Positions 1-5,957 of a stretch of DNA of 8,509 nucleotides are shown here, in pieces; within the stretch, counting starts at the first letter, position 1, and each line of letters starts with the position of its first letter. Source of the DNA: JABFSC01 sp031389045 (lineage in GTDB: Bacteria; Desulfobacterota; Binatia; Bin18); the NCBI GenBank assembly GCA_031389045.1, contig JANMSE010000118.1:1-8509 (forward strand), written 5' to 3'. Both the position numbers and the translations under genes were made by a program. A model generated the notes under the pieces. That model searched no databases, was not told the DNA's origin, and saw only the letters and a list, made by a program, of their open reading frames with translations.

Positions 1-424
1 GATGCTCGGTGCGCTCGCCCAACCCGAGCCGTTCGAGCAGCCGTCTGGCGTGTGCCTTGCGCTGCTGCTTGGGCAGCCCGGCATAGACCGAGGGAATCTC
101 GACATTCTCGCTCGCCGTGGCGCTGGCTAACAGATTGTAACGCTGAAAAAAGAAGCCAAAAGCCTCGCGCCGCAGTGTGGCCAACTCGTCCGGGGAAAGA
201 TGCGCGGCCTCTTTGCCCAGGACGTAATAGCTGCCGGACGTCGGGCGGTCGAGACAGCCGATGATGTTCATCAGGGTTGACTTGCCGGAACCAGACTGCC
301 CCATGATGGCGACGAATTCCCCTCGCTGTATAGTCAGCGATGCCCCGTCCAGGGCGCGCACGATGGTATCACCATTGTGGTAATGCTTATGGATGTCGAT
401 GAGTTCAAGAATGGCCGTGGTCAT
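1..424 (-). CDS. macB: MacB-type ABC transporter ATP-binding domain (N-terminal part, runs off the window)
   Basis: This is the ATPase domain of a MacB-like ABC exporter that, with the adjacent adaptor MacA, would move substrates from the periplasm or inner membrane across the outer membrane. About 141 codons are visible and the rest lies beyond position 1. The Walker A motif GQSGSGKST is at residues 42-50 and the Q-loop glutamine is in FGFFFQRYNLL at about residue 94. The stretch after the Q-loop (ASENVEIPSVYAG) is typical of the MacB/LolD subfamily. The ABC signature, Walker B and the membrane part are outside the window, so a two-gene ATPase-plus-permease arrangement cannot be excluded. 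The start is the ATG at 424-422, which overlaps the macA stop as ATGA. This implies translational coupling and fixes the start well. Confidence 0.86.
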   Translation of the reverse strand, partial: MTTAILELIDIHKHYHNGDTIVRALDGASLTIQRGEFVAIMGQSGSGKSTLMNIIGCLDRPTSGSYYVLGKEAAHLSPDELATLRREAFGFFFQRYNLLASATASENVEIPSVYAGLPKQQRKAHARRLLERLGLGERTEH

Positions 425-1626
425 AGGCGTGGTCCTCCGCCGAAGCGTCCCATCCCGCCACCTGGTGGCGTGCTCGCCCTCTGCGTATTGGTGGTCGGCG
501 GGCGTTTGAGCAGAATGCTTTCTCCGCTCTCCAGTCCGGCCGTCACCTGCGCCTGCGTGCGCGTTTGTAGGCCGGCGTGGATCACGCGCTCCTCCGGACC
601 GGATTCCGTCAATACGCGCACGCGATACGCCTTCCCTTTTTCGTTATCCTGTTCCGGGACGCGCTGGCTGAGTGCCTCCGCCGGAATCACCGGCACATTC
701 TCCGCCTTGCCGAAGATGAAAAACACCTGCGCACTCATCCCAGTCATGAGTTGGCGACCCTCGTTCCGCACATCGATCAAGACGTGGTACAGCACCACGT
801 CGTTCAGCACTTCCGGTGAGGGAAGAATCTGTCGCACCGTGCCTTCCCAACGGTGTTCGGCATCGCCCAACGTAGTGAAATGCGCGGGCATGTTTTCCTT
901 CAGGCGCGTCACGTCTGCCTCGGCTACCTGAGCGCGTACGGTCATCAGATCGAGATTGGCAATCTGCAAGATGAGGGGCGCGGTCTGATTGGCGTTCAGT
1001 GTCTGCCCTTCACGGGCGGGCATAGTGGTGACGGTGCCTGCCATCGGCGCGTGAATTTTAGTGAATTCCAAATTCGTGCGGTTTCCTTGCAGGTTGGATT
1101 CGACCTCGTTGATCTGCGCGAAGGTCGCTCCCACCCGTGCCTCTGCCACCGCGGCTTCGGCTTCACTTTCCTGCAAAACCTGCTGGCTGACAGCATTGAG
1201 AGCGATCAAGTTCTGGTTGCGCTTCAGATTTTGTTTTGCCAGTATCGTTTGGGCTTTTTGTTCATTCACTTGCGCCTGCAGACTCTGCAACCGCGCCTGG
1301 TCCGCCTCGACTCGCGCTTCGTAGACGCGTGGGTCGATCTCCGCCAGCAATCGGCCTTTCGTCACCGTATCACCGATTTCGACATGGATTTGCTTGAGCT
1401 GGCCGGACACCTGGGTGCCAACGTCCACATATTCCTTCGGCTCTAGCTTGCCCTGTGCGGTGATGACCTCCTCAATCGTGTCCTGGGTGACGGCCACAGG
1501 ACGAAACCGGTCTTCGCGCGGCTTCCGTGCCGCTCTAGCGAACCAGTAAAATCCTCCGGCGATGATGCTCACTGCGGCCACCAGGCTGATCACTTGCTTG
1601 CGGCGTGTTGGCGTATTCCATTGCAT
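421..1626 (-). CDS. macA: MacA-like periplasmic adaptor (HlyD/membrane fusion protein)
   Basis: A 401-residue membrane fusion protein that links an inner-membrane ABC pump to a TolC-type outer-membrane channel. Residues 11-30 form one hydrophobic anchor after a basic N-terminus, with no lipobox. Residues about 57-100 (AQGKLEPKEYVDVGTQVSGQ, IHVEIGDTVTKG, LAEIDP) are the first biotinyl-lipoyl half. Residues about 101-182 are the Gln/Ala/Glu-rich alpha-hairpin. The second lipoyl half follows (FTKIHAPMAGTVTTMPAREGQTL, 188-210), then beta-barrel and membrane-proximal domains. The tail is Gly/Pro-rich (GGGMGRFGGGPRL). Length and motif order fit MacA. The gene overlaps macB by 4 bp (ATGA), so the two form one operon. 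A putative ECF promoter lies 30-62 bp upstream of the ATG. The substrate is unknown: antibiotics, peptides or lipids are all possible. Confidence 0.88.
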   Translation of the reverse strand: MQWNTPTRRKQVISLVAAVSIIAGGFYWFARAARKPREDRFRPVAVTQDTIEEVITAQGKLEPKEYVDVGTQVSGQLKQIHVEIGDTVTKGRLLAEIDPRVYEARVEADQARLQSLQAQVNEQKAQTILAKQNLKRNQNLIALNAVSQQVLQESEAEAAVAEARVGATFAQINEVESNLQGNRTNLEFTKIHAPMAGTVTTMPAREGQTLNANQTAPLILQIANLDLMTVRAQVAEADVTRLKENMPAHFTTLGDAEHRWEGTVRQILPSPEVLNDVVLYHVLIDVRNEGRQLMTGMSAQVFFIFGKAENVPVIPAEALSQRVPEQDNEKGKAYRVRVLTESGPEERVIHAGLQTRTQAQVTAGLESGESILLKRPPTTNTQRASTPPGGGMGRFGGGPRL

Positions 1627-1655
1627 AGTGCTTTACCTATGGTTTCCTTTTCAGT

Positions 1656-1688
1656 TCTTGATACGAATAAAAGGGTGATAGTCTTCGC
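1656..1688 (-). promoter_or_regulatory. Putative ECF sigma promoter of macAB
   Basis: Read on the minus strand, this 33-bp stretch has CGAAGACT, then 14 bases, then CGTATCAAG. It matches the stretch upstream of the sigma gene (3137-3169) at 24 of 33 positions without gaps, including an unbroken 12-base block ATTCGTATCAAG. The position, about 25-30 bases before the macA start with a weak AGGT ribosome site between, suits a promoter. The -35/-10 assignment is inference from the two-box layout typical of ECF promoters. Confidence 0.6.
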
Positions 1689-1754
1689 AAAAAACGCTGG
1701 GATACACCGGCGCTTTCGTCGTCGCTGCTCTGCTATTGGGATGGGCCGTCAGGC

Positions 1755-2192
1755 TCACCTGGGAGGCGAGGGTGGTGGACGTTTTAATACTTTGGCCAAC
1801 AGTTGTCGTTGCTCTGGCGGCAAGTCCTTGGCGACTTCTTTGATGAGCTCCGCCATGCGTTTAGCTCTCTGGCCGTACAGGTCGTGAATCTTGCTCACCT
1901 GACGGTCATACGCGGTGCCATCGAATGGCTCAGCGATCAGTGTGCGGAGGGCCTCCTCCCGTGCTTCTTGAATCTGATTACGGAGCTGCTCATTGCCCTC
2001 GCGCATGCGCTCCATTTCCCTGCGAAACCGTACTCGGAGTGGCTCTGGCAATTTTTCGATCTCTTTCTCCATTCTGTCTTCACGAGATACGCCCTCATCG
2101 AAGCGGCGTGGTAACTCACCCAAAAGTACGCCGAGCAGAAAAACGTTGACAAGCAGAGAGGCAAGGAAGGTGAATTTCAGCTTCGCATTCAT
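1755..2192 (-). CDS. Membrane-anchored periplasmic sensor, CnrX/Spy-like (heavy-metal-resistance family)
   Basis: A 145-residue protein with an uncleaved-looking N-terminal membrane segment (residues about 7-25). The rest is almost entirely charged and helical (EDRMEKEIEKLPEPLR, MERMREGNEQLRNQIQEA) and ends in a proline-rich tail. A late LPPEQRQLLAKVL (124-136) resembles the LTxxQ-type helix signature of Spy/CpxP and CnrX-like proteins. In Cnr-type systems such proteins sit in the periplasm and control release of an ECF sigma factor. Here the gene overlaps the preceding anti-sigma-like gene by 4 bp (ATGA), which supports that role. It has no cysteine and only one histidine (His103), so the metal ligand set known in CnrX seems absent. 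It may sense misfolded protein, envelope damage or a ligand other than metal. The assignment rests on pattern and context, not on a search. Confidence 0.74.
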   Translation of the reverse strand: MNAKLKFTFLASLLVNVFLLGVLLGELPRRFDEGVSREDRMEKEIEKLPEPLRVRFRREMERMREGNEQLRNQIQEAREEALRTLIAEPFDGTAYDRQVSKIHDLYGQRAKRMAELIKEVAKDLPPEQRQLLAKVLKRPPPSPPR

Positions 2193-2512
2193 AACATATC
2201 CTCATCGCTGTAGAGAAAACTCTGGACAGGAATGAGGTCTGTCTCCTCCGCAGTGGTCGTATACTGCGGGACGGTGAAGCCAACGACAAAACCAACAATC
2301 AGGGTACTGACAAGTACGTAAGCAGGGCGCGGCAGGCGAAATTCGGCGAAGAGTCTCCTCACCCACTGTGTCAGAGAGACCGTCTGATTTTGCGGAATCT
2401 GCTGCGCCTGGTGGATGATCCGTTCCGCCAAATCTGGACTGGCGGGCTCGAACCGGCGAGCCTGGAGCAGCGCCTCCAATTTTTGCTCTTTTTGATCCTG
2501 AGTGTTGCTCAT
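2189..2512 (-). CDS. Probable anti-sigma factor, single-span membrane protein
   Basis: A 107-residue protein lying between the sigma gene (7-bp gap) and the sensor gene (4-bp overlap). The N-terminal ~60 residues are polar and predicted cytoplasmic. They include ARRFEPASPDLAERIIHQA, a short motif often seen in small anti-sigma factors. Residues about 63-81 (PAYVLVSTLIVGFVVGFTV) form one membrane span, followed by about 25 acidic periplasmic residues. The layout matches CnrY-type anti-sigma factors: the N-terminus holds the sigma factor and the periplasmic end contacts the sensor. There is no zinc-binding HxxxCxxC motif, so it is not a ZAS-domain anti-sigma factor. The function is inferred from topology and gene order. 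Confidence 0.7.
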   Translation of the reverse strand: MSNTQDQKEQKLEALLQARRFEPASPDLAERIIHQAQQIPQNQTVSLTQWVRRLFAEFRLPRPAYVLVSTLIVGFVVGFTVPQYTTTAEETDLIPVQSFLYSDEDML

Positions 2513-2519
2513 AGTGGCC

Positions 2520-3074
2520 TCATAAGTAAGCCTTCATGCGCTCTTTCAATGTGGCTTTCGCACGCATAATCAGCGATTGGAGCGCTTTCAGACGTACTCC
2601 TATCACCTCTGCTGCTTCTTGGTTGCTCAATCCTTCCTCGAAGCAGAGATTCAACGCCATGCGTTGCCGTTCAGGGAGCGCAGCAATCGCTTGTTCCAGC
2701 ACGTGCTGTTCTTGCGTGCGTATCATCGCGGTCTCCGGAGTTCCTCGCTCATCAGCCAATGGCAGTTCTTCCTCCAGCGCCAACGGGCGTTTCTTCTTCT
2801 GCCAGTCGAGGCAGAGATTGACTACAATGCGATAAAACCAGGTGGTGAACTTACTGTTCCGTTCCGGTTGCCATCTCCCTGGAGCTTCCCATAATTTCAG
2901 GAAAGCGTCCTGCGCTATGTCCTCGGCTGTTTCCCGGTTGTAGACATAGCGATATGCGAGCCGGTAGAAGCGCTCGGTATGCCGTTGCACCAGCATCGCG
3001 AAGGCATCATGGCTGCCCTCTTGAATGAGCGCGAGTAGCGCATGATCGTCCTTTTCATGCCTCCCTGACACCAT
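2520..3074 (-). CDS. ECF (group 4) sigma-70 family RNA polymerase sigma factor
   Basis: A 184-residue sigma factor with only regions 2 and 4. Region 2 spans about residues 24-95, with the region 2.2 core ETAEDIAQDAFLKLWEA (48-64) and the -10-binding FTTWFYRIVVNLCLDWQKKK (76-95). Region 4 spans about 125-178, with ALPERQRMALNLCFEEGLS and the helix-turn-helix NQEAAEVIGVRLKALQSLIMRAK. It should direct RNA polymerase to promoters like the paired motif found before this gene and before macA. The start is not certain: AGGAG lies only 1 base before the ATG at 3074 but 4 bases before an in-frame GTG at 3071, so the protein may begin one codon later. An in-frame TGA lies 18 bases before the ATG, excluding a longer form. 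It is first gene of the operon sigma, anti-sigma, sensor. Confidence 0.92.
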   Translation of the reverse strand: MVSGRHEKDDHALLALIQEGSHDAFAMLVQRHTERFYRLAYRYVYNRETAEDIAQDAFLKLWEAPGRWQPERNSKFTTWFYRIVVNLCLDWQKKKRPLALEEELPLADERGTPETAMIRTQEQHVLEQAIAALPERQRMALNLCFEEGLSNQEAAEVIGVRLKALQSLIMRAKATLKERMKAYL

Positions 3075-3136
3075 ACTCCTGTTTCTTCATAGTTCTGACT
3101 TTGATTCAACATGGCACTTCTACGAGCACGCGCAAT

Positions 3137-3169
3137 CCTTGATACGAATGAGTGGGGAAAAGTATTCGG
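3137..3169 (-). promoter_or_regulatory. Putative autoregulated ECF promoter of the sigma operon
   Basis: On the minus strand this reads CGAATACT, 14 bases, CGTATCAAG, with the same spacing as the site before macA. It lies about 60-95 bases upstream of the sigma start, leaving a leader of roughly 60 bases. Autoregulation is common for ECF sigma operons. The shared 12-base block ATTCGTATCAAG is the main evidence. Confidence 0.6.
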
Positions 3170-3420
3170 TCTTGGAAATCGTTGCGGAAAACTTTGTGAG
3201 GAGTAGTCGAGAACGGATTCTCGGCGTCTTGACAGCAGAAAGATGAACAGGCACAAGACGCTGAACAAGCGCTTAATCATAAGTCAGCCAGAAAAACAGA
3301 CTGGGCGAAATGGAGAAATGGGAAAACGGATTTCGGAAATTCCTCCTTTCGCCTCTTGCCCTTTTCACCTCTTCCCCCATGTTTTGCTGATGTCGGCTAA
3401 CTTACAACGAAGGAGAACCC
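3170..3420. other. Divergent intergenic region and leader of the hydroxylase gene
   Basis: This stretch separates the minus-strand sigma operon from the plus-strand hydroxylase gene. I see no gene in it. A TTGACA at 3229-3234 lacks a convincing -10 partner. An imperfect 11-bp stem (GGCGAAATGGAG at 3304-3315 against CTCCTTTCGCC at 3343-3353) could form a leader hairpin, though such GGCGAAA-type runs are also common intergenic filler. A good ribosome site, AAGGAG (3410-3415), lies 5 bases before the ATG at 3421. Confidence 0.5.
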
Positions 3421-4947
3421 ATGGGTGCACGTACCGGAAAAGCATATATCGAAGGGCTGCGAGATGAGCGGCGCGTTTACGTGAATGGCGAGCTTGTGCG
3501 CGATGTGACACGATACCGCCCTTTTCAGGGGGTGATCCGTACACTGGCCGATTTGTATGATCGCCAATCTGATCCGACCTACCAGCCGTTGATGACCACG
3601 CCATCGCCAACGTCTGGACAACCAGTGAGTACGTCGTTTGTCCTCGCCAAGACCCTGGACGAGATGGCCCAACGCGTCAACGGTGAACGCGCCCGGTGCG
3701 AATTGACGTATGGCTTGATGGGGAGGCTCCCCGATTTTATGAATGCCTTTGTCTCGGATACCGCGGCGATTCGCGATCTCTTAGGTCGCCAGAACCCGCG
3801 CTTTGGCGAGAACGCTTGGACTTACTATGAGCTGTGCCGCGAACGGGACCTGTGTTTGACGCATACACTCGTGGACCCGCAGATTGATCGCTCCAAAGGC
3901 GTCGAGGCGCAAGAGGCGTTGCGAGTGGTCAAAGAGACCGACGCTGGGCTGCTTGTCCGCGGCGCGCGTATGCTCTCAACGCTCGCGCCAGTGAGCGATG
4001 AACTCTGGGTCGGGCCGTACATGCCTCGTAAGCCTGGGGAAGACGACTACGCGTTGAGCTTTGCGATCCCGGTGGCGACACCCGGGCTGAAATTTATCTG
4101 CCGTGAACCCTACGATAGCGGGCAAAATCAGTTTGACCGCCCATTGAGCGGACGCTTCGACGAGGGGGATGCGATTGCCATTTTCGATGATGTGGTGGTG
4201 CCGTGGGAACGGGTCTTCGCCGCGCGTGATGTCGAGACCTACAATCTGATGGGTCCAGCTTTTCCGGGGTATATTACTCTACAAGCCGTCATTCGCGGCA
4301 CGGTGAAATTGCGCTTCTTGGCTGGCCTGGCGTGCATGGTGGCGCGCGCCGTGGGCCGCACGCAAATGCCGCGCTATCAAGAAATGCTTGGGGAACTGAT
4401 TGGCTCCGTTGAACTGGCGGAGGGATTGATCACCGCGACGGCGCACGATGTGCTGTATAACGCCAATCATCCGTTAGGGACGGAAGAGGCGAAAACCGAA
4501 GCGTCCGCATCCTCACGTGGAGTGATGCCCGGGTTGGGGATGCTTTTTGGTGTGTCTGGCCGTGGCATGGTCGGCATTACCGCGATTCGCTTGTTTTTTC
4601 CGCCAGCGATGGCGCGCGCGATGGAAATCCTGCGTCTGATGGGCAGCAGTGGCTTGATTATGACACCGACCGAGAAGGATTTCGCGCATCCTGACTTGCA
4701 AGAGCTGTTGCCGCGTCATCTGCGGGGGCGAGACCTGGAGGCGCGGGAACGGGTACGAATCATGAAGCTCGCGTGGGAGATGGTGGGCACGCAGTTCGGT
4801 GGGCGGCAATCGATGTACGAAGGGTTCTTCGCCGGTGATCCGATCGCCGCGCGCATTATCTATTACGGCACCCACCGCCGCAGGGAATGTGAGGCGTTAG
4901 TGCAACGATTGCTCGATTCTTCTGGGGATGCCACACGCAACACGTAA
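3421..4947 (+). CDS. hpaB: HpaB-type flavin-dependent 4-hydroxyphenylacetate 3-monooxygenase family protein
   Basis: A 508-residue oxygenase component of a two-component, FADH2-using aromatic hydroxylase. Such enzymes add a hydroxyl ortho to a phenol to make a catechol, using reduced flavin from a separate reductase. The family signature runs throughout: CELTYGLMGRLPDFMNAFVS (93-112), RERDLCLTHTLVDPQ (140-154), VVKETDAGLLVRGARMLSTL (169-188), ALSFAIPVATPGLKFICREP (about 210-229), FDDVVVPWERVF and, near the C-terminus, RIMKLAWEMVGTQFGGRQS. It looks closest to the shorter bacterial HpaB forms such as that of Thermus. The cysteine/histidine set of the 4-hydroxybutyryl-CoA dehydratase branch is not evident, favouring a monooxygenase. 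The GRxPDY motif reads GRLPDF, putting Phe106 where the E. coli enzyme has an active-site Tyr. The substrate may therefore differ. Length is normal and the ribosome site is strong. A VOC gene follows 27 bp later. Confidence 0.85.
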   Translation: MGARTGKAYIEGLRDERRVYVNGELVRDVTRYRPFQGVIRTLADLYDRQSDPTYQPLMTTPSPTSGQPVSTSFVLAKTLDEMAQRVNGERARCELTYGLMGRLPDFMNAFVSDTAAIRDLLGRQNPRFGENAWTYYELCRERDLCLTHTLVDPQIDRSKGVEAQEALRVVKETDAGLLVRGARMLSTLAPVSDELWVGPYMPRKPGEDDYALSFAIPVATPGLKFICREPYDSGQNQFDRPLSGRFDEGDAIAIFDDVVVPWERVFAARDVETYNLMGPAFPGYITLQAVIRGTVKLRFLAGLACMVARAVGRTQMPRYQEMLGELIGSVELAEGLITATAHDVLYNANHPLGTEEAKTEASASSRGVMPGLGMLFGVSGRGMVGITAIRLFFPPAMARAMEILRLMGSSGLIMTPTEKDFAHPDLQELLPRHLRGRDLEARERVRIMKLAWEMVGTQFGGRQSMYEGFFAGDPIAARIIYYGTHRRRECEALVQRLLDSSGDATRNT

Positions 4948-4974
4948 CACGCACCTGTTTCATTCTTTGGAGCA

Positions 4975-5448
4975 ATGATGAAATCGCACTGTCCCATACA
5001 ATTCGTGGGGATTGATCACGTGGTGCTCTACATCACCGATAGTGAACGATCTCTTCAGTTCTATACCCATACCCTCGGCTTGACGGTTGAGCGGATTATT
5101 GAAGATTTGCAAATTTACCAGATTCGCTGCGGTCGGAATCTGATCGACCTGCGCGTTTTACCGCCGGGCAAGACGCTCGCGGAGAAAGAAGGACGTGGGA
5201 TGGATCATCTCTGCCTGATGATGCAGGGGGACGTTGATGAGATCATCGCCTACCTCAAGGAACACCAGGTGCCGATCGTGTCTGGCCCCGTCGAATTATA
5301 CGGCGCGACGGGGTTTGGCACCTCCATGTACGTTCTAGACCCGGACGGACATACGCTGGAACTGAAGGCGAACCACGCGCAGTATCCGATACGCACCACG
5401 GCGAAAGAGGCGATGGCGGGGGTGAGCAGGCCGCCGAAAAAAACGTAG
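4975..5448 (+). CDS. VOC-family protein (glyoxalase/extradiol dioxygenase fold)
   Basis: A 157-residue single-domain vicinal-oxygen-chelate protein made of two beta-alpha-beta-beta-beta halves. The first half begins VGIDHVVLYITDSERSLQFY (11-30) and the second begins GMDHLCLMM (75-83). It ends with YVLDPDGHTLELK (119-131). Likely metal ligands are His15, Asp58 or a neighbour in NLIDLRV, His78 and Glu129, so the metal site seems intact. The family includes glyoxalase I, ring-cleavage dioxygenases, epimerases and resistance proteins, and sequence alone does not choose among them. It lies 27 bp after the HpaB-type hydroxylase on the same strand, suggesting that it acts on the same pathway, for example on a catechol or its ring-opened product. 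Two ATGs are adjacent. The second (4978) is better spaced from TGGAG at 4968-4972, so the protein may start one codon later. Confidence 0.8.
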   Translation: MMKSHCPIQFVGIDHVVLYITDSERSLQFYTHTLGLTVERIIEDLQIYQIRCGRNLIDLRVLPPGKTLAEKEGRGMDHLCLMMQGDVDEIIAYLKEHQVPIVSGPVELYGATGFGTSMYVLDPDGHTLELKANHAQYPIRTTAKEAMAGVSRPPKKT

Positions 5449-5487
5449 TCGGTGGCTGTGGTTGAGACCAGGTCGTGCGAGAGGCGA

Positions 5488-5670
5488 TTACCCGCGAAAT
5501 ACCTTGGCGAAATCCACTTGAATTCCCTCACTTGTCACGATCTCTTCGTGAAAGAGTTGCTGACCGGTGTGATCAAGAACAAAGACACTTCTGCCGTATG
5601 GTTCAATAATCCATACGGCTTTCACTCCGGACTTCACCAACAGTTTGGCTTTGTCGAGAATTGGTTGTTC
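5488..5670 (-). pseudogene. 3' remnant of a Uma2-family (DUF820) gene
   Basis: On the minus strand, 60 codons read EQPILDKAKLLVKSGVKAVW, then IIEPYGRSVFVLDHTGQQLF, and end QVDFAKVFRG before a TAA. This is the C-terminal pattern of Uma2 proteins, PD-(D/E)XK-nuclease-fold proteins of unclear role. It includes the AGVxxxWxIxP strand, the VFxxDxxGQ strand and the final hydrophobic xVDFxxxF. Family members run to roughly 180-200 residues. Here the frame is closed just upstream by a TGA (5671-5673), and I found no upstream nuclease core in any frame. The gene is therefore truncated and probably dead. The same stretch has an open frame on the plus strand, but that one matches nothing recognisable. 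Confidence 0.65.
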
Positions 5671-5803
5671 TCAGGTGCATTGTCGTGCACTCAGTCTGAC
5701 CTTAATACTGTCGCAGTGATATGGGCAGCGTCTGTCCGTGGCAAGGATAGGAATTTTCACCGTTTGCATTGTACCGCGCGACGGGATTGGGCACCTCGTA
5801 ATT

Positions 5804-5943
5804 AGCTTATAGCCTATGGCTTATGGCCTATGGCTCGTTCGCTACGCTCACTCTATGGTAAGAGGATTCTCGCCATAAGCCATAGAGCGAAGCGAGCCAT
5901 AAGCCATAAAGCGAAGCGAGCCATAAGCTATAAGTCGAAACGA
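5804..5943. repeat. Inverted-repeat block with CTTATAGCYTATGGC arms
   Basis: The left arm starts GCTTATAGCCTATGGCTTAT at 5805 and continues with further TATGGC units to about 5858. The right arm (5871-5934) ends GCCATAAGCTATAAG, the imperfect reverse complement of the left arm start. The two arms could fold into a long imperfect hairpin around a short centre (about 5859-5870). The block sits between the Uma2 remnant and the ribosome site of the pirin gene, so it may fall in the pirin leader. It resembles dispersed palindromic repeats, but copy number elsewhere is unknown. Confidence 0.75.
5872..5943 (+). repeat. Three tandem 24-bp repeats
   Basis: The units are at 5872-5895, 5896-5919 and 5920-5943. 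The first two differ at one base and read GCCATAAGCCATA(G/A) followed by AGCGAAGCGA. The third has diverged (GCCATAAGCTATAAG followed by TCGAAACGA). They form the right arm of the inverted-repeat block. There are no spacers, so this is not a CRISPR array. Confidence 0.85.
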
Positions 5944-5957
5944 GAAAGGACCTCGAT

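Noticed and set aside
853..1446. 197-codon plus-strand frame inside macA
   Set aside because: It is antisense to a full-length, well-supported adaptor protein and has no family features.
3209..3222. Short palindrome GAGAACGGATTCTC as an operator
   Set aside because: It is a single occurrence, only 5 bp per arm, and is not positioned at a convincing promoter.
3229..3257. Sigma-70 promoter for the hydroxylase gene with TTGACA at 3229
   Set aside because: No reasonable -10 hexamer lies 16-18 bp downstream.
3421..4947. 4-hydroxybutyryl-CoA dehydratase instead of a monooxygenase
   Set aside because: The iron-sulfur cysteine/histidine pattern of that branch is not apparent, while HpaB-specific stretches are well kept.
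5452..5805. 117-codon plus-strand frame starting at a GTG
   Set aside because: It has no recognisable domain and no ribosome site, and runs antisense to the Uma2 remnant, whose minus-strand reading makes protein sense.
5872..5943. CRISPR-like array of three 24-bp repeats
   Set aside because: The units are directly adjacent with no unique spacers, and the array is one arm of a palindrome.
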